This document shows positions 1 to 7,289 of a DNA stretch of 17,721 bases, one piece after another; the stretch's first letter is position 1; every line of letters starts with the position of its first letter. The notes under the pieces are model-generated. The model ran no database searches and was not told the DNA's origin. It was given only the letters and a program-made list of their open reading frames with translations. A program made the position numbers and the translations under genes. Source of the DNA: Actinomycetota bacterium (GTDB lineage Bacteria; Actinomycetota; Acidimicrobiia; Acidimicrobiales; Ilumatobacteraceae); assembly GCA_005788205.1 (NCBI GenBank), contig SXYT01000017.1, positions 1 to 17,721 on the forward strand, read 5' to 3'.

Positions 1-2712
1 CACGAGGCCGCGCGGCTCGGCAATCGGTTCGTCGCGTGTCGACTGTCCCCCGTCGACGATCGGCACGACCAGGTACCTCACCCCGAGCGGTGCAAGGAGC
101 CTCCCCGCACGCGCCGTAGTGCCCCGCACGATGCCGCGCACCGCGCGCGATGCATTCTCCGTGGCACGGGTCTGGGCGGTCTCCCATCCGTCCTCGAGGT
201 CGGCATCGCGCCCGTTCACCACGGAGTAGGCAATGCCCCACCCGACATTCGCGGGGGACGCAGGGAGAACACGCGGGTCTCCGATGAAGAGCGTGCGGTA
301 GTCCCCGGCGCCGTCGTCGTCGGGGAGCTGGGCGAGGAGCCTCGACAGGGACAGGTCCGGTTGGTTCCAGTCACCGCCGACAGCGTTCACGGCACCCGGC
401 ACGAGACCCACTGCGAACGCCGCCGCCACGAGGAAACCGACCGGTTGGCGCCACGAGATGCGGCCGCGCCTCAGGTCGATGTTGAGCCCGGCACCCATCG
501 ATCCGGCGCACACGGCGAGACCGAAAGCGACAGGAACGAGCATGACTGCCGGCTCGGGGAGATGAGCGGGGAGAAGTGCCTTGTCATCGAGGAAGACGAC
601 GAGGAAACCAACGATCGAGAGCATCGCGCCGCGCAGGGCCCACGGCAGGCGCGACCCGCGCACCACGAGCATCGCGCCGATGACGGGCACCACGAGGAGG
701 ACCGCGACCGGACCGAGCAGGTAGTCCCCCACCTGGAATGTGGCGAGCCGGCCGATGCCGAGCGCACGTCCGCCCTCCACCGGCGCGCCGGTGACGGCCT
801 CCCACCAGCCGTCACGTGCGAACGCAGCCGCCCAGGGGAGGTTCATCACGACGGCCGCGACCATGACGGCCGCGGGGATCCCGGCCCAACGGACAGACCA
901 CTGCAGGCGTGCCCCGTGCAGAAGCGTCACCGGCGCCCACACGACCCCGAGGAGAGCAACCGTGACGAGGTTGCCCGGCTCGAACGCGAGGAGAACCGCA
1001 CCGACGAGCGACGCCGCGAGGAACGTGCGGCGCCATTCCCCGGTGGAGAGGTCGCCGAACGCGTCCTCGTCGACGTCGGATGCGCGCAGCACGGGGACGT
1101 GCCCGACGAGCCGGCGCATGTGGTGGGCGAGCCACGGGAACAGCGCGTACGTGACGAGCCCGCCCCAGCGCCCGGCAGCAATGGACGCCCACACCAACGG
1201 GACGGCCGCGTAGGCGAGCGTCGCGGCGACGCGCGCGGCCCTCGTGGTCAGCACGGACGCGAACCTCCACACGCCGATCCACCCGACGAGCGGTGCCCCG
1301 ACGATGAGCAGCGTGCGCAGCAGACCCATGTTTCCGAAGGTGGCCACGCCGGCGGCGGCCGTCAGACCAACGCCCGTGGGGACGGACCCAACCTGGCCGA
1401 AACCCGCGCCCCACCAGCCGCTTGCGAATGCACGGAGGAGCGAACGCGGACCCTCGTCGAGGTGCACGAACTGGCCGACCACCGCGGGACCGTCGAGCAG
1501 GAGCGAACGCGAGCCGATGACGAGGACGAGAACGAGCACCGACCACAGCACGATCGACGAACGCGGCGCCACCTCGCGCGCGCCGGCGGCGGTGGCCTGG
1601 GCCTGCTCGATTCCTCGTCGTCGGTCCCTCCGGCGCAGGTAGCCCACGATGTGGGCACTGCCGCGCACCTGCAGGGCGTGCACCTCCGCGTCGGACACGA
1701 CCCTCGTGACGGTCCCTCTGCGTGCCGCAATCGTCCGTGCCGACAGCGGCACGGACACGAGGGCGCGCAACTCGTCGAGTGCGCGTCGCGGTGACCCCGT
1801 CACGAGCACCACGAGCGCGTGCACCAGGCCGACGACCGCCGCCTCGACCGCGGTGGCGAAGAGCCGGGACCGCGACGTGAGCGTGAACACCGTGGCGAGA
1901 CGGGTGGCATCGTGCTCGTGCGCGCTGTCGGACGAACCGGCAGGGTCGTGGCTCTCGTCCGCTGCGCCGGGGCGCTCCGTCATTGCCTCGCGGTGGCGGG
2001 CCACTGCCGCCGGCACGACCACCACGCGTGCGCCGGTGAGATGGATGCGCCAGCACAGGTCCAGGTCCGCACCGGCCGCGGCAAGCGGCGCGTGGAACCC
2101 ACCGACGGACCTGAAGAGGTCGGCCCGCACGAGGAGACAGGCTGACGAGAGCACGAACACGTCCTGGACCAAGTCGTGCTGCTCCTGGTCGATCTCGCCG
2201 TCGTCAGCGAGCGGCATCGCCACCCCCAGGCGGTCCACGGCCACGCCGACGCTCTGGATCATCCGGGGGTTGTCCCAGTGGACGAGCTTCGGGCCCGTCA
2301 CCCCGGCATTCGACCGATAGGTCTCTTCCACCAACCGGGACACGGCATCAGGTGCGGGCGCCACATCGTCATGGAGGAAGAAAAAGAACCCCCCGTCCCC
2401 CTGGATGAGGTTCAGGACCGCGTTGCAGGACGCCGCGTAGCCCGGGTTGCCCCCGGTGTACCTGATGACCGCGTCCGGCAGGGATGTCTCGATGAGGTCC
2501 CGCGCCGGCCCGTTGGCAGGTCCTGCGGGTTCCCCGGAGAGAAGAAAGAGGTACTGCATCGCGGGGTAGTCCTGGCTGGCAAGGGCCATGACCGTCTCGG
2601 CGAACCAGTCGCCGGGCTCATGGACGACCATCGTGGCCACAACGGGCGGCGCATGGTCGAGCGCCCGGTCAGGGACAGGGTCAAGGACAGGGTCAGGGAC
2701 AGGGTCAGACAC
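1..2712 (-). CDS. Large membrane glycosyltransferase, family 2 (partial, C-terminus off the left edge)
   Basis: The reading frame is open from a GTG at 2712 to base 1, giving 904 residues without a stop; an in-frame TAG lies only four codons upstream of the GTG. The N-terminal part is a GT-A type family 2 glycosyltransferase. It has a histidine-Asp-Asp nucleotide-sugar/metal motif near residues 114-116, after a run of phenylalanines, and an acceptor-side D-L-D-L-C-W-R motif near 216-222. From about residue 385 the protein becomes strongly hydrophobic with several membrane segments, the first near 385-402. I infer that it adds a sugar to a lipid-linked or surface glycan at the membrane. Long GT2-plus-membrane proteins of this kind are common in actinobacterial surface-glycan loci. 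The start is uncertain: ATG at 2631 (residue 28) would remove a proline-aspartate repeat and still leave a complete GT2 domain. Donor and acceptor cannot be read from sequence. Confidence 0.88.
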   Translation of the reverse strand, partial: MSDPVPDPVLDPVPDRALDHAPPVVATMVVHEPGDWFAETVMALASQDYPAMQYLFLLSGEPAGPANGPARDLIETSLPDAVIRYTGGNPGYAASCNAVLNLIQGDGGFFFFLHDDVAPAPDAVSRLVEETYRSNAGVTGPKLVHWDNPRMIQSVGVAVDRLGVAMPLADDGEIDQEQHDLVQDVFVLSSACLLVRADLFRSVGGFHAPLAAAGADLDLCWRIHLTGARVVVVPAAVARHREAMTERPGAADESHDPAGSSDSAHEHDATRLATVFTLTSRSRLFATAVEAAVVGLVHALVVLVTGSPRRALDELRALVSVPLSARTIAARRGTVTRVVSDAEVHALQVRGSAHIVGYLRRRDRRRGIEQAQATAAGAREVAPRSSIVLWSVLVLVLVIGSRSLLLDGPAVVGQFVHLDEGPRSLLRAFASGWWGAGFGQVGSVPTGVGLTAAAGVATFGNMGLLRTLLIVGAPLVGWIGVWRFASVLTTRAARVAATLAYAAVPLVWASIAAGRWGGLVTYALFPWLAHHMRRLVGHVPVLRASDVDEDAFGDLSTGEWRRTFLAASLVGAVLLAFEPGNLVTVALLGVVWAPVTLLHGARLQWSVRWAGIPAAVMVAAVVMNLPWAAAFARDGWWEAVTGAPVEGGRALGIGRLATFQVGDYLLGPVAVLLVVPVIGAMLVVRGSRLPWALRGAMLSIVGFLVVFLDDKALLPAHLPEPAVMLVPVAFGLAVCAGSMGAGLNIDLRRGRISWRQPVGFLVAAAFAVGLVPGAVNAVGGDWNQPDLSLSRLLAQLPDDDGAGDYRTLFIGDPRVLPASPANVGWGIAYSVVNGRDADLEDGWETAQTRATENASRAVRGIVRGTTARAGRLLAPLGVRYLVVPIVDGGQSTRDEPIAEPRGLV
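2671..2706 (-). repeat. Three tandem 12-bp units at the 5' end of the GT2 gene
   Basis: On the minus strand the unit GACCCTGTCCCT occurs three times in a row, the middle copy with one changed base. It encodes D-P-V-P or D-P-V-L within the first 15 residues from the GTG start. Each unit is four codons, so gain or loss of a copy would keep the frame. If translation starts at the downstream ATG (2631), the repeat would be untranslated leader instead. Confidence 0.8.
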
Positions 2713-2721
2713 GCCCCCGCG

Positions 2722-2727
2722 AGGCTA
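2722..2727 (-). promoter_or_regulatory. Possible -10 element for the GT2 gene
   Basis: TAGCCT on the minus strand lies 9 nt before the GTG at 2712. It resembles TANNNT and fits the pattern at other transcription-unit starts in this window, though the spacing is longer. No clear -35 and no Shine-Dalgarno sequence are visible. Confidence 0.3.
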
Positions 2728-2805
2728 GTTGCCGCCCCCTTGGGCACCTCGGCGTGACATATGACAAAACTCGCAGATGTGCTAGCAAGAGCAAGCACCA
2801 GTCGC

Positions 2806-2811
2806 TATGTT
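2806..2811 (+). promoter_or_regulatory. Putative -10 of a leaderless promoter
   Basis: TATGTT lies 6 nt before the ATG at 2818, which would put the transcription start on or next to the start codon. No Shine-Dalgarno sequence is present and the -35 is weak. It favours 2818 as the start over an in-frame ATG at 2761, which would place this element inside the coding region. Confidence 0.5.
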
Positions 2812-2817
2812 GAAGTC

Positions 2818-3132
2818 ATGGCATCACTGCAGTTCCCCACCCTCCCGAAGTTCGACCTCCCGGCTTTCCGGATTCCCGACCTGAAGCTCCCTGACCTGAA
2901 GTTCCCCAGCGTGAAACTCCCGGAGGTGAAGATCCCGGCACTCCACTCCATCGACCTCACGAACGTCGACATCCGAAAGATCGATGTCGGAGCCGTGCTC
3001 GCCCACCCCGTGGCAAAGCAGGCCGCCGAGATCGGGTACACCGCGATCGGGTTCGCGGTGCTCGGGTTCCAGAAGGCACAGGTGCGCCGTCGCGAGCTGA
3101 TGGGCCAGTTCTCACCCAAGGTGCACAACTAG
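2818..3132 (+). CDS. Small pentapeptide-repeat protein of unknown function (104 aa)
   Basis: I do not recognise a named family. From the ATG at 2818, residues 9-43 form seven consecutive pentapeptides of the form [LIF]-P-x-[FLV]-[K/D/R/H], for example IPDLK and LPEVK. This gives a strict alternation of hydrophobic, proline and charged positions. The remainder has a short hydrophobic, glycine-containing stretch (about residues 69-84, ending GFQK) and a basic end with R-R-R. A single weak membrane segment or an amphipathic helix is possible. The period recalls AHNAK-type repeats, but that is resemblance only. The gene heads a plus-strand unit with the flippase only 10 nt downstream, so a role at the envelope or with the exported glycan is a guess. 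An in-frame ATG at 2761 would add 19 residues; I prefer 2818 because of the promoter-like element just before it. Confidence 0.75.
   Translation: MASLQFPTLPKFDLPAFRIPDLKLPDLKFPSVKLPEVKIPALHSIDLTNVDIRKIDVGAVLAHPVAKQAAEIGYTAIGFAVLGFQKAQVRRRELMGQFSPKVHN
2842..2946 (+). repeat. Seven 15-bp degenerate tandem repeats coding for pentapeptides
   Basis: The units are in frame and 15 bp long. The third and fourth copies (2872-2901) are the most alike, each encoding xPDLK with nearly identical bases. The outer copies have diverged at the DNA level while keeping proline at position 2 and, in most copies, a charged residue at position 5, which suggests selection on the protein pattern. Confidence 0.8.
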
Positions 3133-3142
3133 CCTTCCCTCG

Positions 3143-4471
3143 GTGTCCCGATCCCCCGCAGTGTCCGCCGGCACGAACCGTGCCCCGCTGCCGGAGGGAA
3201 CATTCCCCGTCGGGGCCGGTCTGCTGGTTGCGGGACTCTCCAGTTTCGCGTTCTTCAAGCTCGGCCAGGTGGCCCTCGGCAAAGAGTTGTTCAAGCCGAT
3301 CATGGCGCTGTGGTTCGTGGCGTTCACCCTTGTGCCCGGTTTCTTCATCCCTGTCGAGCAGGAGCTCGGTCGCTCACTCGCCCACCGACGCGCCCTCGGC
3401 CAGGGCGGGCGCCAGGTCGTGTCGCGCGTCATCGCCCTGTCGGTCGGTCTCGGTGGTGCACTTCTGCTCGCGGTGCTTGCCGCGTCCGCGTGGCTCACCA
3501 CCCACATGTTCGAGGGCTACGCAATCGTCACGTTCGCGCTCCTTCTCACGATCGTGGCGTACGCCGTCGCGCACGTCGGCCGCGGCATCGCCTCGGGTTC
3601 GGCCAGGTTTGCCGCCTACGGCCTGATCCTCGGTGCCGACAGCGCCATCAGGATCGCGGCGTGCCTCGTGCTCTGGCTGGCCGGCGTGGACACCGTCGGC
3701 CCGTACGCACTCACGGTTGCGCTCAGTCCCCTCGCCGCAGTCCTCATCGTTGCCGCACGACGGGACCTGGTCACCCACGACGGCCCGCCCGTCGAGCTCT
3801 CTGACGTCACACCCAACCTCGGCTGGCTGCTTGTCGGGTCGATGATGTCGGCCGCGCTCGTGAACGCCGGCCCACTCGGCGTGGACGTGCTCGCCGGCGG
3901 CACCGAGGCCGAGAAGGTCACCGCGTTCGGCAACGGCGTGATCCTCGCGCGCATCCCGTTGTTCCTGTTCCAGGCGATCCAGGCATCACTCCTGCCCCGT
4001 CTCGCCAAACTCGCCGCCGAGGGTGACATGGACGAGTTCCGTGCCGGATTCAGGCGGCTGATGGTCGTGGTCGCGACGGTCGCGGTCGTCGGCACGCTGG
4101 GTGCTTTCGCCGTCGGCCCGCAGGTCCTCGACATCATGTACGAGGGCGGTCTCGACAGGCGCACGCTCGGGCTGCTCGCCATGTCGAGCGGGCTCTTCAT
4201 GCTCGCCCAGGCGGTCGCCCAGGCCGTGATCGCACTGCACGGGCACAAGTTCGTGGCGCTCAGTTGGCTCACGGGCGCAACCCTGTTCGTGGTCGTCACC
4301 GCCTTCGTGTCGGACGACCTGTACCTGCGCGTGGAAGTGGGCCTCGTCGTCAGCTGCGCAGCCACGTTCGTTGCGCTTCTCGCGTCCCTCCGTGCGCGCA
4401 TCAACGCAGGTGCCGTGCCTGATGCCGAGTCGATGATCGACGGGGTCTTTGACAACCCCGTCGAGGGCTGA
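3143..4471 (+). CDS. Polysaccharide flippase, Wzx/MOP-superfamily-like membrane protein
   Basis: A 442-residue, mostly hydrophobic protein with about 12 predictable membrane segments separated by short basic or acidic loops. The first segment lies near residues 21-40. This size and layout match Wzx-type O-antigen/teichoic-acid exporters of the MATE/MOP superfamily. MurJ is usually longer, above 500 residues. It probably flips a lipid-linked oligosaccharide across the cytoplasmic membrane. The start is GTG at 3143, 10 nt after the preceding stop; no Shine-Dalgarno sequence is evident, and a second in-frame GTG lies at 3161. It is likely co-transcribed with the upstream repeat protein. The stop (4469-4471) faces the stop of the minus-strand gmd gene with one base between them. 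The substrate is inferred from context: surrounding glycosyltransferases and GDP-fucose genes. Confidence 0.8.
   Translation: MSRSPAVSAGTNRAPLPEGTFPVGAGLLVAGLSSFAFFKLGQVALGKELFKPIMALWFVAFTLVPGFFIPVEQELGRSLAHRRALGQGGRQVVSRVIALSVGLGGALLLAVLAASAWLTTHMFEGYAIVTFALLLTIVAYAVAHVGRGIASGSARFAAYGLILGADSAIRIAACLVLWLAGVDTVGPYALTVALSPLAAVLIVAARRDLVTHDGPPVELSDVTPNLGWLLVGSMMSAALVNAGPLGVDVLAGGTEAEKVTAFGNGVILARIPLFLFQAIQASLLPRLAKLAAEGDMDEFRAGFRRLMVVVATVAVVGTLGAFAVGPQVLDIMYEGGLDRRTLGLLAMSSGLFMLAQAVAQAVIALHGHKFVALSWLTGATLFVVVTAFVSDDLYLRVEVGLVVSCAATFVALLASLRARINAGAVPDAESMIDGVFDNPVEG
4437..4464. terminator. Hairpin at the convergent flippase/gmd junction, candidate two-way terminator
   Basis: A perfect 10-bp inverted repeat, arms TCGACGGGGT (4437-4446) and ACCCCGTCGA (4455-4464), with an 8-nt loop. 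It ends just before the flippase stop codon and lies directly downstream of the gmd stop on the other strand. There is no T-run on either side, so it is not a textbook intrinsic terminator. Confidence 0.5.
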
Positions 4472-4472
4472 A

Positions 4473-5459
4473 CTACTTCTTCAGGCGCGAGGCCTCGACC
4501 TCGAGATCGTGGCGCACCATCATCCTCACGAGCGCGGGGAAGTCGACCTCTCGCGTCCATCCCAGTTTGTCCTGGGCCTTCTTCGGGTCGCCGATGAGGA
4601 AATCGACCTCGGCGGGCCGGAAGAACTTGGGGTCCTGGCGGACGTAACGGTGCCAGTCGTCGAGGCCGGCCTCGGCGAACGCGAGCGTGAGGAACTCCTC
4701 GATGGAGTGCGTCTCGCCGGTGGCGACCACGTAGTCATCCGGTGCGTCCTGCTGCAGCATCAGCCACATGGCCCGGACATAGTCACCTGCGAAGCCCCAG
4801 TCGCGCTTGGCATCAAGGTTGCCCATGACGAGCTCGTCCTGCACGCCCAGCTTGATGCGTGCGGCGGCGTTCGAGATCTTGCGTGTCACGAACTCGAGCC
4901 CGCGGCGCGGGCCCTCGTGGTTGAAGAGGATGCCGGAGCACGCGAAGATGTCGTAGCTCTCGCGGTAGTTGACCGTGATGTCGTGGCCGAACACCTTCGC
5001 GCACCCGTACGGCGAGCGCGGATGGAAGGGCGTGAGTTCGTTCTGGGGCACCTCGCGCACCTTCCCGAACATCTCCGACGATGAAGCCTGGTAGAAGCGG
5101 ATCTTGTTGTTCTGGGTGCCCCCCACCATCCTCACCGCCTCCAGCATGCGCAGCACGCCGAGCCCCGTGATGTTGGAGGTCAGCTCGGCCTGGCCGAACG
5201 ACATCGCCACGAAGGAGATGGCTCCGAGGTTGTAGACCTCGTCGGGCTGGGCGTACTCGAGCGCCGAGACGAGGCTCGGCAGGTCGGCCAGGTCACCGGG
5301 AACGAGTTCCACGTAGGGAAACTCGTCGCGGAACTGGAGGGCCCGGGGGTTGTTCTGGCCCTTCAGCATGCCGAACACCTGGTAGCCCTTCGAATGAAGG
5401 AACTCCGCGAGATGCTGGCCGTCCTGACCTGTGATACCTGTGATGAAAGCGCGTGGCAT
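4473..5459 (-). CDS. gmd: GDP-mannose 4,6-dehydratase
   Basis: A 328-residue extended SDR enzyme that converts GDP-D-mannose to GDP-4-keto-6-deoxy-D-mannose, the first committed step to GDP-L-fucose and related 6-deoxyhexoses. The NAD(P)-binding TGITGQDG motif is at residues 7-14. The SSSEMFG segment (126-132) supplies Ser127 at the usual Thr position and Glu129. Y151-G-C-A-K155 is the catalytic Tyr/Lys pair. The later GNLDAKRDWGFAGDYV region is also characteristic. The length is normal for the family. The start is ATG at 5459, with AAGGA six bases upstream; the open frame extends further 5' but without family similarity. Fcl, the next enzyme, lies 8 kb away on the other strand. A product other than fucose (rhamnose, perosamine) cannot be excluded, but a fcl gene in the same locus favours fucose. 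Confidence 0.96.
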   Translation of the reverse strand: MPRAFITGITGQDGQHLAEFLHSKGYQVFGMLKGQNNPRALQFRDEFPYVELVPGDLADLPSLVSALEYAQPDEVYNLGAISFVAMSFGQAELTSNITGLGVLRMLEAVRMVGGTQNNKIRFYQASSSEMFGKVREVPQNELTPFHPRSPYGCAKVFGHDITVNYRESYDIFACSGILFNHEGPRRGLEFVTRKISNAAARIKLGVQDELVMGNLDAKRDWGFAGDYVRAMWLMLQQDAPDDYVVATGETHSIEEFLTLAFAEAGLDDWHRYVRQDPKFFRPAEVDFLIGDPKKAQDKLGWTREVDFPALVRMMVRHDLEVEASRLKK

Positions 5460-5465
5460 CGGGAA

Positions 5466-5470
5466 TCCTT
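5466..5470 (-). promoter_or_regulatory. Ribosome binding site of gmd
   Basis: AAGGA on the minus strand, six bases before the ATG at 5459. It decides the gmd start and contrasts with nearby units that have no such site. TACCGT at 5499-5494 (minus) could be a -10 about 35 nt upstream of the ATG, but this is weak. Confidence 0.6.
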
Positions 5471-5581
5471 GTTCGTGCCGAATTGACCAAGGAACGGTAC
5501 CACTGCCGACCCTCGCGCACCCGTGAACACCGGCACCGTGCGTTCCGTTTCCCGCATGGGTGACGACGAAACAGCCCGCCC

Positions 5582-5587
5582 TACGCT
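5582..5587 (+). promoter_or_regulatory. Putative -10 of a leaderless fbiA promoter
   Basis: TACGCT lies 6 nt before the ATG at 5594. A GTGACG hexamer at 5560-5565, 16 bp upstream, is a possible -35. No Shine-Dalgarno sequence precedes the ATG. The placement favours ATG 5594 over the in-frame GTG at 5588. Confidence 0.5.
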
Positions 5588-5593
5588 GTGTCC

Positions 5594-6556
5594 ATGATTT
5601 CAGTGCTGGCCGGCGGTGTGGGGGCGGCACGCTTCCTCAGCGGCCTGCAGCAGGTCACCGAAGCTGAGGACATCGTCGCAATCGTCAACACGGGCGACGA
5701 CACGGTCATGCACGGCCTCTCGATCAGCCCCGACATCGACACGGTCACCTACACGCTCGCCGCAGCGATCGACCCGGAACGGGGCTGGGGACTGCGCAAC
5801 GAGACGTGGCGATCCATGGAGGCACTCGACCGGTTCGGTGCCGTGAGGCCGGCCGGTTCGCGAGCGGGCGAGCGCTGGTTCAACCTGGGCGACACGGACC
5901 TCGCGACCCACTTCTACCGCACGTCACGGCTGGCGGAGGGGGCGAGCCTGACCGAGGTGACAGACGAGATCCGCCGCGCGTTCGGCGTGCGCGTGCGCAT
6001 CGTGCCCATGAGCGACGACCGCGTGTCGACCCTCGTCCATCTCGCCGCGGACGGCAGGGTCGTGTCGTTCCAGGAGTACTTCGTGGGCATGCGGCACTCT
6101 GTCGCCGTGTCCCGTGTCGAGTTCGACGGCGCGGATGCCGCAGCCTTCACGGATCTCGCGCTGTTGCGGGATGCAGAGTGCGTCGTGATCGCACCGTCCA
6201 ACCCGGTGGTGTCGATCGGGCCGCTGCGCGCACTCGCCGGCGTGGACGAGGTCCTGGCGGCGCGGCGCCATTCGGTGGTCGCGATCTCCCCCATCGTCGC
6301 CGGCGCCGCCCTGAAGGGGCCGGCCGACCGCATGCTCACCGAGCTCGGGATGGAGCCCTCCGTCGTCGGCGTGGCACGGCTCTACGCTCCTGTGTGCGGC
6401 ACGCTCGTCATCGACGAACAGGACGCAGCCCTCGCACCTGCCGTGGAGGCGTGCGGGGTCAGGTGCGTCACAACAGACACGATCATGTCGCGACCGGGGG
6501 TGGGCGAGACACTCGCCCGCACCGTCCTCGGCGCGGCACTCACAGGAGGAGATTGA
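5594..6556 (+). CDS. fbiA: F420 biosynthesis transferase FbiA/CofD
   Basis: A 320-residue CofD-family protein. It transfers a lactyl-phosphate or phosphoenolpyruvyl group from its guanylylated donor onto Fo, making F420-0 or dehydro-F420-0; in mycobacteria the donor derives from phosphoenolpyruvate. Family features seen are GGVGAARFLSGL (7-18), NTGDD (32-36), SPDIDTVTYTLA (45-56), FNLGDTDLATHFYRT (96-110), PSNPVVSIGP (201-210), ISPIVAGAALKGPADRM (231-247) and TDTIMSRP (294-301). The length is normal. It sits one base upstream of fbiB, so the two are translated from one message. The start is ATG 5594; GTG 5588 is an alternative that adds two residues. The partner genes fbiC and fbiD (cofC) are not in the window. 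Confidence 0.96.
   Translation: MISVLAGGVGAARFLSGLQQVTEAEDIVAIVNTGDDTVMHGLSISPDIDTVTYTLAAAIDPERGWGLRNETWRSMEALDRFGAVRPAGSRAGERWFNLGDTDLATHFYRTSRLAEGASLTEVTDEIRRAFGVRVRIVPMSDDRVSTLVHLAADGRVVSFQEYFVGMRHSVAVSRVEFDGADAAAFTDLALLRDAECVVIAPSNPVVSIGPLRALAGVDEVLAARRHSVVAISPIVAGAALKGPADRMLTELGMEPSVVGVARLYAPVCGTLVIDEQDAALAPAVEACGVRCVTTDTIMSRPGVGETLARTVLGAALTGGD
6544..6551 (+). promoter_or_regulatory. Strong Shine-Dalgarno site of fbiB
   Basis: AGGAGGAG sits six bases before the ATG at 6558 and overlaps the last codons of fbiA. It is the clearest Shine-Dalgarno site in the window and belongs to an internal operon gene, whereas the first genes of several units lack one. Confidence 0.8.
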
Positions 6557-6557
6557 C

Positions 6558-7271
6558 ATGGCACGGATGACCGCGTGGGGCGTGGAGGGCATCGGCGAGA
6601 TCAAGCCCGGGGACCAACTGGGGGACGTCATCGTGGAGGCATGCTCGGCAGAGCCGAACGGGCCCCTGTGCGACAACGACGTCCTGATCGTCACCCAGAA
6701 GATCGTGTCGAAAGCGGAGGGCCGCCTCGTCGCAATCGACCCCGATGACCCTCTCTCGCACAAGGGCCTCGTGGAACAGGAGGCCCGGCGTGTCGTGCGC
6801 CGGCGCGGCGACCTCATCATCACCGAGACGAAGCACGGGTTCATCTGCGCGAACAGCGGCATCGACCTCTCCAACGTGGAGCGCGGGTGGGCCGCCCTCC
6901 TGCCGCTCGACAGTGACCGTTCGGCGCGGCGCATCCGCGACATCGTGCGCGCAAGGCTCGGCGTGAACGTCGGCATCATCGTGAGCGACACGTTCGGCCG
7001 TCCGTGGCGCAAGGGCCTCACTGACGTCGCGATCGGGGTGGCGGGCATCGCAGGCGTCGTCGACCTCCGCGGCACCGAGGACGCGCTCGGCCGCATGATG
7101 CAGGTGACGGAGGTGGCCGTTGCTGACGAGCTCGCCTCCATGGGCGAGCTCGTGATGGGCAAGTCAGACGGCGTCCCCGTGTCCGTCATCCGCGGGGCGG
7201 ACCCCTCGTGGTTCCGTGATTCCTCCGTCGACGAGCTCATCCGGCCGGCCGCGGAGGACCTGTTCCGCTGA
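6558..7271 (+). CDS. fbiB: Coenzyme F420-0:L-glutamate ligase, single-domain CofE/FbiB
   Basis: A 237-residue CofE-family ligase, which adds L-glutamate residues to F420-0 using GTP. Motifs seen are TQKIVSKAEG (46-55), HGFICANSGID (93-103), SDTFGRPWRKG (143-153) and AIGVAGIAGVVDLRG (158-172), in the usual order. Mycobacterial FbiB is about 448 residues and carries a C-terminal FMN-binding nitroreductase-like domain that reduces dehydro-F420-0. This protein ends after the ligase domain, and the next gene is on the opposite strand, so the reductase is not here. It is preceded by a strong ribosome binding site and a one-base gap to fbiA, showing a two-gene operon. The symbol cofE would be equally suitable for the single-domain form. 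Confidence 0.95.
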   Translation: MARMTAWGVEGIGEIKPGDQLGDVIVEACSAEPNGPLCDNDVLIVTQKIVSKAEGRLVAIDPDDPLSHKGLVEQEARRVVRRRGDLIITETKHGFICANSGIDLSNVERGWAALLPLDSDRSARRIRDIVRARLGVNVGIIVSDTFGRPWRKGLTDVAIGVAGIAGVVDLRGTEDALGRMMQVTEVAVADELASMGELVMGKSDGVPVSVIRGADPSWFRDSSVDELIRPAAEDLFR

Positions 7272-7289
7272 GCGTCAGCGCAGCGTTTT
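7266..7289 (+). terminator. Candidate intrinsic terminator after fbiB
   Basis: CGCTGA (7266-7271) pairs with TCAGCG (7275-7280) across a three-base loop. An alternative pairing is CGCTG (7266-7270) with CAGCG (7281-7285), followed directly by TTTT (7286-7289). The arms contain the fbiB stop codon on one side and the stop of the minus-strand gene on the other. Confidence 0.45.

Noticed and set aside
361..1794. A 477-residue plus-strand open frame, very rich in Arg, Glu and His
   Set aside because: It is the antisense image of the GT2 gene, kept open by high GC. It has no domain, and the minus-strand frame reads as a proper glycosyltransferase with membrane segments.
812..2056. A 414-residue minus-strand frame within the GT2 gene
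   Set aside because: It is a shifted frame of the same strand, dominated by Arg, Gly and Pro. The true frame passes through it unbroken from 2712 to 1.
2667..2710. The short direct repeats as a CRISPR or regulatory iteron array
   Set aside because: The units are 12 bp with no spacers and in frame with the GT2 coding sequence. They are better read as a coding microsatellite.
5460..5593. A riboswitch or small RNA in the 134-base gap between gmd and fbiA
   Set aside because: I see no convincing stem series or known riboswitch core, only a KpnI-type palindrome (GGTACC at 5496-5501) and promoter-like hexamers.
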